Source: Bifidobacterium rousetti (GTDB lineage: Bacteria > Actinomycetota > Actinomycetes > Actinomycetales > Bifidobacteriaceae). Taken from it: a stretch of DNA of 56,529 nucleotides. Below, one piece after another: positions 49,518 through 56,529 of this stretch. The DNA lies in the NCBI RefSeq assembly GCF_008698235.1, contig NZ_PEBH01000008.1, positions 1 through 56,529 on the forward strand, written 5' to 3'. The notes under the pieces are model-generated. The model was not told the DNA's origin, ran no database searches, and saw only the letters and a program-made list of their open reading frames with translations. The position numbers were made by a program, and so were the translations under genes. Numbering within the stretch: position 1 is the first letter of the stretch; the number at the start of each line of letters is the position of its first letter.

Positions 49518-50255
49518 ATGATCACCATCACGGACGTCAGGAAACGCTTCGGCAGCCTCGAAGTCCTCAAAGGCGTCAGTCTTGATCTCGATAAAGGCGA
49601 CGTCGTCGCCATCCTCGGACCCTCGGGCTCCGGCAAAAGCACGTTCCTCAGATGCCTCGACTTCCTCGAACGCGCCGACACCGGCACCATGACCCTCGGA
49701 AACACCACCGTGAACCTGCACGACGCCACCAGAAAGGAAATCCTCGACATCAGACGCCGCACCGGCTTCGTATTCCAGAACTACAATCTGTTCGCCAACA
49801 AAACCGCCTTGGAGAACGTCACCGAAGGACTCGTCACCGCCAGGGGAGTGGACAAGACGAAAGCCGAACAACTCGCCAGAACCGCGCTCGACAAGGTCGG
49901 CCTGTCCGACAGGACCAGCCACTACTCGTCCCAACTCTCCGGCGGACAGCAGCAACGCGTGTCCATCGCACGCGCCATGGTCACCGACCCCGAAGTCATC
50001 TTCTTCGACGAACCCACCAGCGCCCTCGACCCCGAACTCATCGGCGGCGTGCTCGACGTCATGCGCGACCTCGCCCAGCAAGGCGTCACCATGATCGTCG
50101 TCACCCATGAAATCCACTTCGCCCGAGAAGTCGCCACCCACGTCGTGTTCATGGACGGCGGCGTCATCGTCGAACAAGGCGACCCCGCCGACGTCATCGA
50201 CCACCCCAAAGAGGAACGCACCCGACAATTCCTCCGACTCCTCGACAACCATTGA
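49518..50255 (+). CDS. Amino-acid ABC transporter ATPase
   Basis: 245 residues from ATG 49518 (TAAAGGA upstream); ATG 49488 lacks a ribosome site. Walker A GPSGSGKST at about 35-43, signature LSGGQQQRVSIARAM, Walker B VIFFDEPTSALDPEL and switch histidine VVTHE are all intact. It powers the importer formed by the three preceding gene products. Convergent with the PTS genes and separated from them by a strong bidirectional terminator. Confidence 0.93.
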   Translation: MITITDVRKRFGSLEVLKGVSLDLDKGDVVAILGPSGSGKSTFLRCLDFLERADTGTMTLGNTTVNLHDATRKEILDIRRRTGFVFQNYNLFANKTALENVTEGLVTARGVDKTKAEQLARTALDKVGLSDRTSHYSSQLSGGQQQRVSIARAMVTDPEVIFFDEPTSALDPELIGGVLDVMRDLAQQGVTMIVVTHEIHFAREVATHVVFMDGGVIVEQGDPADVIDHPKEERTRQFLRLLDNH

Positions 50256-50284
50256 TGGATGCCGGGGAACATCACGAGAACACA

Positions 50285-50334
50285 TATCGTGGGAGTCCCG
50301 CATCCCTTGAAAGGGGTGCGGGACTCCCACGATA
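50285..50334. terminator. Bidirectional terminator
   Basis: TATCGTGGGAGTCCCGCA/TGCGGGACTCCCACGATA with inner CCC/GGG, over 20 base pairs around a TTGAAA loop. It separates the convergent ABC and PTS operons. Confidence 0.92.
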
Positions 50335-50369
50335 AAAAGACCTAGAGGATGATCGGATACGGTGGCTGT

Positions 50370-51671
50370 TTAGGAGTCCTGTTCGGCGGCCTCCAGTTGA
50401 CGGCAGATGTCGTTGTCGACCTTACGCATGAACGGGAAGTAGACGATGACCGACATGATGATCAGGATCAACTGCCACAACGCGACCTTCCAGCCGCCGA
50501 CCAGGAACCCGGAGATGATCGGCGGAGTGGTCCACGGGACCATCACGCCGGAGAACAGGGGCAGTACGCCGATGCTCATCAGCAGGTAGCTGGACGCGGC
50601 GGTGATCACGGGAACCAGTATGAACGGGATCAGCAGATAGAAGTTCAACACGATGGGCACTCCGAACACGAGTGGTTCGGAAATGTTAAACAGGTTCGGC
50701 ACCAGCGACAGTTTGCCCAACTCGCGCAGGTTCTTCGCCTTCGCGAAGAAGCAGATGTACACCACGATGCCGATGACCAGTCCGGCGCCCGTCATGCACA
50801 GGTAGTTGTCCCAGAACTGTTGGGTGAAGATGCGTCCGCCGTTCGCGACGGTCAGTTCCTTGCCGGCATCGAGGATCGCCTGATTGTCGCTCATGTTCGA
50901 CTGCAGGATCGGGTAGAGGATCGCGCCGCAGATCGACCCGCCATGCACGCCGCACCACCACAGCACCGACATGACCACGGTCATGAGCATCACGCCGCCG
51001 AACGAGTCGCCCGCACCCTGCAACGGGGTCTGGATGGCCGTGTAGATCCACTCAAGGAAGCTCGTGTCCGCAATGAAACGGAACGCGCCGCACACCACGC
51101 CGGTCGCGGTGATGATGACCACGGTCGGCAGAAGCGCCGTGAATGAGTCTGCGACACCCTGCGGCACGCCGGCGGGCATCGTGATGCGCCACCCTTTGCG
51201 GATCATCGCACTGTACGACCAGCCGACGAGCAGTCCCACGACGATGGCGCAGATCATTCCCTTGCCTGCCGTCCAGTCCTTCGAGATGATCGAACCGACC
51301 ACGTCACCGTTCTCGCTGGTCAGGGACGGCGGCATGAGGATCACGAACGAGGACAAGGCGATCAGACTGCCCACGAACGCGGTGGGAATGTTCTCGTTCT
51401 TGATGTACGTGTGGGCGATGCCGGTGACCGCGAACAGGGACATGAGCGAGAACGACGATGAGGAGATCTGCGAGAACACCGCCGCGAGACCGCAGTCGGT
51501 GATCGCGTCGGCAAGCGGCTGATACGGCAGGTTCGCGAGCAGCATGAACAGGGATCCCGTGATCAGGAACGGGATGACCAGGAGCATGCCGTCCTTCATC
51601 GCCTGAATCGCCTTCGTATTGGTAAACTTCATGACCGCGGGAATAATGCGGTCGTCGAGCAGGCCGTTCAT
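50370..51671 (-). CDS. PTS lactose/cellobiose-family IIC component
   Basis: 433 residues from ATG 51671 with AAAGGAATCAAGGTC upstream. It begins MNGLLDDRIIPAVMKFTNTKAIQAMKDGML and is a polytopic membrane protein of about ten helices, matching the CelB type EIIC. Typical blocks include LGPILFxI-like LFNISEPLVFGVPIVLNFYLLIPF. It would import and phosphorylate a beta-glucoside such as cellobiose or gentiobiose. No IIA or IIB gene accompanies it, so these must be encoded elsewhere. It lies downstream of the 6-phospho-beta-glucosidase on the same strand. Confidence 0.9.
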   Translation of the reverse strand: MNGLLDDRIIPAVMKFTNTKAIQAMKDGMLLVIPFLITGSLFMLLANLPYQPLADAITDCGLAAVFSQISSSSFSLMSLFAVTGIAHTYIKNENIPTAFVGSLIALSSFVILMPPSLTSENGDVVGSIISKDWTAGKGMICAIVVGLLVGWSYSAMIRKGWRITMPAGVPQGVADSFTALLPTVVIITATGVVCGAFRFIADTSFLEWIYTAIQTPLQGAGDSFGGVMLMTVVMSVLWWCGVHGGSICGAILYPILQSNMSDNQAILDAGKELTVANGGRIFTQQFWDNYLCMTGAGLVIGIVVYICFFAKAKNLRELGKLSLVPNLFNISEPLVFGVPIVLNFYLLIPFILVPVITAASSYLLMSIGVLPLFSGVMVPWTTPPIISGFLVGGWKVALWQLILIIMSVIVYFPFMRKVDNDICRQLEAAEQDS

Positions 51672-51788
51672 GACCTTGATTCCTTTCTTCGTTGAAACAA
51701 TAAGGAGTTGACTGTTGGCCCCACCCCGTACCGCACCATTACGGCGGGAACGGGACCATGAGAACACATACGGGGATAATGATGCCGG

Positions 51789-54117
<2,329 letters not shown>

Positions 54118-54215
54118 GATCATCACCTCGCCTTCACCGGTAAGCCTCGCTGCCAATCGCCGATGACTTGAGTGTATACCCGTGCAAACCAGTCAAACCG
54201 GCGGAAACGACGATA

Positions 54216-54272
54216 TGGTAACGGTTTCCAACCAAAAGGCTCCCTACAACCGGCATTTGGAACCGATTCCCA
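54216..54272. promoter_or_regulatory. Pair of operator-like palindromes upstream of the RpiR gene
   Basis: TGGTAACGGTTTCCA (54216-54230) and TGGAACCGATTCCCA (54258-54272) are both imperfect palindromes and match each other when one is reversed. Their centres are 42 bp apart, four helical turns. The pattern TGG-AA-CG-T-CCA resembles LacI/CcpA-class operators. Either the RpiR protein or a LacI-family factor could bind. Confidence 0.65.
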
Positions 54273-54375
54273 ATCAGTTCCCCGCCACACGGTATGGAAG
54301 ACACGTCACGAAACAGGGAATCCCCGTATGAGGAGATACTTCACACGAGGATTCCCAATGACGGCAACAGTACGG

Positions 54376-56529
54376 TTACAACGTTCCGCCGGATGACGCA
54401 TCCACCGTCGAAGAACGAACTGGCCTGTCCGGCACCGACCCGACATCATCAGCAGGAACGCCGTCAACATCGGAGTCCTGCGACATTTCAGCCGTGGCCA
54501 CGCCATTGGAAACATCCCCATGCTTGGGTCCCCGTAGGAGGATGATCGCGCCGGCGAGGAATCCGATGGACACCAGCAGCACAATGGGCAGGATGATCAC
54601 ACCGGTGTAGGGCAGCATGCTGGTGTAGGGTTTGTCCGGCAGGACGCCCGCGTCGACATGTTCCTTGTTCCGGTTCTCTGTGGTGAGGGTGATGGTGGGC
54701 GTGCCCATGCCGTAGTCGTCGTCGCTGGTGCCGGCGTCCGAGTCCGTCGACGACCCATCCGTGTCCTTGGTGGGATCGTTGGCGTCGGGCGTGGTGAAGT
54801 CGGCGCGCGTCACACGAGAGAACCGGACCCGGTACGTGTCGAGCTTCAACTTGTCGAACTTGTACTCGCCGTTGCCGTCGGTGGTCGTGGTGTCGAGCTG
54901 CCTGCCGTTGTTGTCTTCGAGGATGACCTGCTGTCCGGGGATCCGGTCCGTCTCGGTCTCCTGTCGGATGCCGTCCTTGTTCGTGTCTCGCCAGTACAGG
55001 CCGCTGATGGAGCCGAGGACGGGTTCGTTGCTGGTGGCGGGGATGACCGCGCCCACCTGGTCACAGGAGTCCTCGGCGCTGGTGCTGAACCAGTGCTCCA
55101 TATCCGGTTTGCTGTAGTCGCTGCCGGTCATGCATGACTGGTTGCCCGTCACATCTTGGCTGTTCCTGTCGAGCTTCGTGTCATCCGGCTTATCCGGGAC
55201 CGTGGTGGTGCGGCCGAGCGCGTGGGGGGACTCCCTGCGTGACCTTGCCGCCCGAGGCTACCGCGTATGGGGTGTCGGGGCTGTCGAACCACGCCTGGTT
55301 GTGGATGAGTTGTTCGGCTGTGGTGCGGTCGACGGTGCCGTTGAAGTGGTAGATCACGTACCCGCCGGGATTGACCGTGTACGGCAGGTTGTACACGCGC
55401 GTCGTATCCGACCCATCACTCGTCGTAGACACCGGTTCCACCGGAACAGCAGTCGAATCCACAGACACACCCAGAACAGTCGGTGTCTTCACCATAACCG
55501 GCGTAGGACTGTTGCCGTCAATGGTACTGTCACCCAACTCGCCAGAACCGTTATCTCCACATGCATAAGCGGTACCGTCGGATCCAATCATAAGGGAATG
55601 AGAAACGCTCGCACTCACTTGGTGAATATCGGCTGGGACCTGTACCTTTACTGGAGTGCTCTTATTGTGAATAGCACCAGCACCCAGTTGGCCAGCACTG
55701 TTATTCCCCCATGCGTAGGCGTTATTATCGGATCCGATCGCAAGAGAATGATAGCTACCGGCGCTTACCTGCGTGAACGTCTTAACACCTTCCGGCATCG
55801 TCACCTTCACAGGGGCGGTCTTATCCTTAGTAGTGCCGTCACCCAACTGGCCGGAACTGTTCCATCCCCATGCATAAGCGTTGCCGTCGTCCCCAATCGC
55901 AAGAGAATGAGAGTCGCCGGCGCTTACCTGCATGAACTTCTTGACGCCCTCCGGCATCGTCACCTTCACCGGCATTTTCTTGAAGTAGTCAGTGCCGTCA
56001 CCCAACTGGCCGTTACTGTTGCCTCCCCATGCATAGGCGTTGCCATCATTCCCAATTGCAAGTGAATACCAGCCGCCGGCGCTCACCTGAATGAAGTGGA
56101 CATTATCTGGCATTTGCACTTTTACCGGCGCGGAACGGCTAATAGAAGTGCCATCACCCAACTGGGACCAAGTGTTGTATCCCCATGCATAGGCGTTGCC
56201 GTCGTCCCCAATCGCAAGGGAATGACCGTTGCCGGCGCTTACCTGCGTGAACTTCTTGACGCCCTCCGGCATCGTCACCTTCACCGGCACATTGCTGCTA
56301 ATGGTGCTGTTGTTGCCTAACTGACCGCCGCTGTTGCTTCCCCATGCGTAGGTGTTGCCGTCGTCCCCAATCGCAAGAGAATGATAGTTGCCGGCGCTTA
56401 CCTGCGTGAACTTCTTGACGCCCTCCGGCATCGTCACCTTCACCGGCACATTGCTGCTAATGGTGCTGTTGTTGCCTAACTGACCGCCGCTGTTGCTTCC
56501 CCATGCGTAGGTGTTGCCGTCGTCCCCGA
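54376..56529 (-). pseudogene. RCC1-repeat, SdrD-B-domain, LPYTG-anchored adhesin, frameshifted and cut by window end
   Basis: Reading from 56529, at least seven RCC1-type repeats (HSLAIGDDGNAYAWG...GQLG) are followed by a linker and the stretch NPGGYVIYHFNGTVDRTTAEQL. The frame then stops at 55190. A CCCCCC tract at about 55224-55229 explains this: with five C the reading continues through ...LGRTTTVPDKPDDTK into the downstream frame. That frame contains an SdrD-type B domain (ISGLYWRDTNKDGIRQ...GNGEYKFDKL), LPYTG, a membrane helix and a basic segment. A further 40 residues after the sorting signal are unusual. Slippage in C6 could switch expression. Confidence 0.8.

Noticed and set aside
45712..50255. 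Lanthipeptide biosynthetic cluster
   Set aside because: No precursor peptide, dehydratase, protease or exporter; the ABC genes are an amino-acid importer.

Overview
The window looks like high-GC Actinobacteria, most probably a Bifidobacterium. The reasons are C/G-ending codons, GGAGG-type ribosome sites, sortase-anchored surface proteins, and a PTS beta-glucoside operon beside a polar amino-acid ABC transporter. It mixes a conjugative or mobilisable element (about 1-17.4 kb, probably also 23.4-43.9 kb) with chromosome-like genes (17.5-23.4 kb and about 44-56.5 kb). I cannot tell from sequence alone whether it is a megaplasmid or an integrated element.

Region A (1-8.6 kb) is an array of small single-gene transcription units, all on the + strand, nearly all ending in a GC-rich terminator. 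Eight of them start from a strikingly uniform leader (159-167 bp, start codon to start codon) that is palindromic. On the other side of each palindrome, on the - strand, lies a degenerate inverted copy of that unit's own gene. Copy and gene differ almost only by A-to-G and C-to-T, the two changes that keep pairing as G.U/G.T if the - strand folds back on itself as RNA or ssDNA. I read these as candidate single-stranded (Frpo-like) promoters of a conjugative leading region, or else as long hairpin RNAs.

Region B (8.9-17.4 kb) is the mobilisation module. It holds 50-bp tandem repeats, an AT-rich island (candidate oriV/oriT), two putative zinc-binding proteins, a 1427-residue MobF relaxase-helicase, two membrane proteins and a small HTH protein.

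Region C (17.5-23.4 kb, - strand) has a truncated gene fragment at a likely junction, a lipoprotein, a SUV3-type helicase, a frameshifted lipoprotein, an LPQTG surface protein with a dockerin-like EF-hand, and a membrane protein.

Region D (23.5-43.4 kb) is a second array of ten mosaic paralogues (190-795 aa) of unknown function. They share a C-terminal tail centred on ADPYANPVD-APDP. Nine have a common 5' leader whose hairpin, just before the ribosome site, changes by compensating base pairs. Nine of the ten end in their own terminator. A DprA-like gene is translationally coupled to the last member.

Region E (43.5-56.5 kb) carries a zinc-ribbon membrane protein, a LanC-like protein next to an amino-acid ABC transporter, a PTS IIC/6-phospho-beta-glucosidase/RpiR locus with two palindromic operators, and a large RCC1-repeat, LPYTG-anchored adhesin broken by a frameshift in a C6 tract and cut by the window end.
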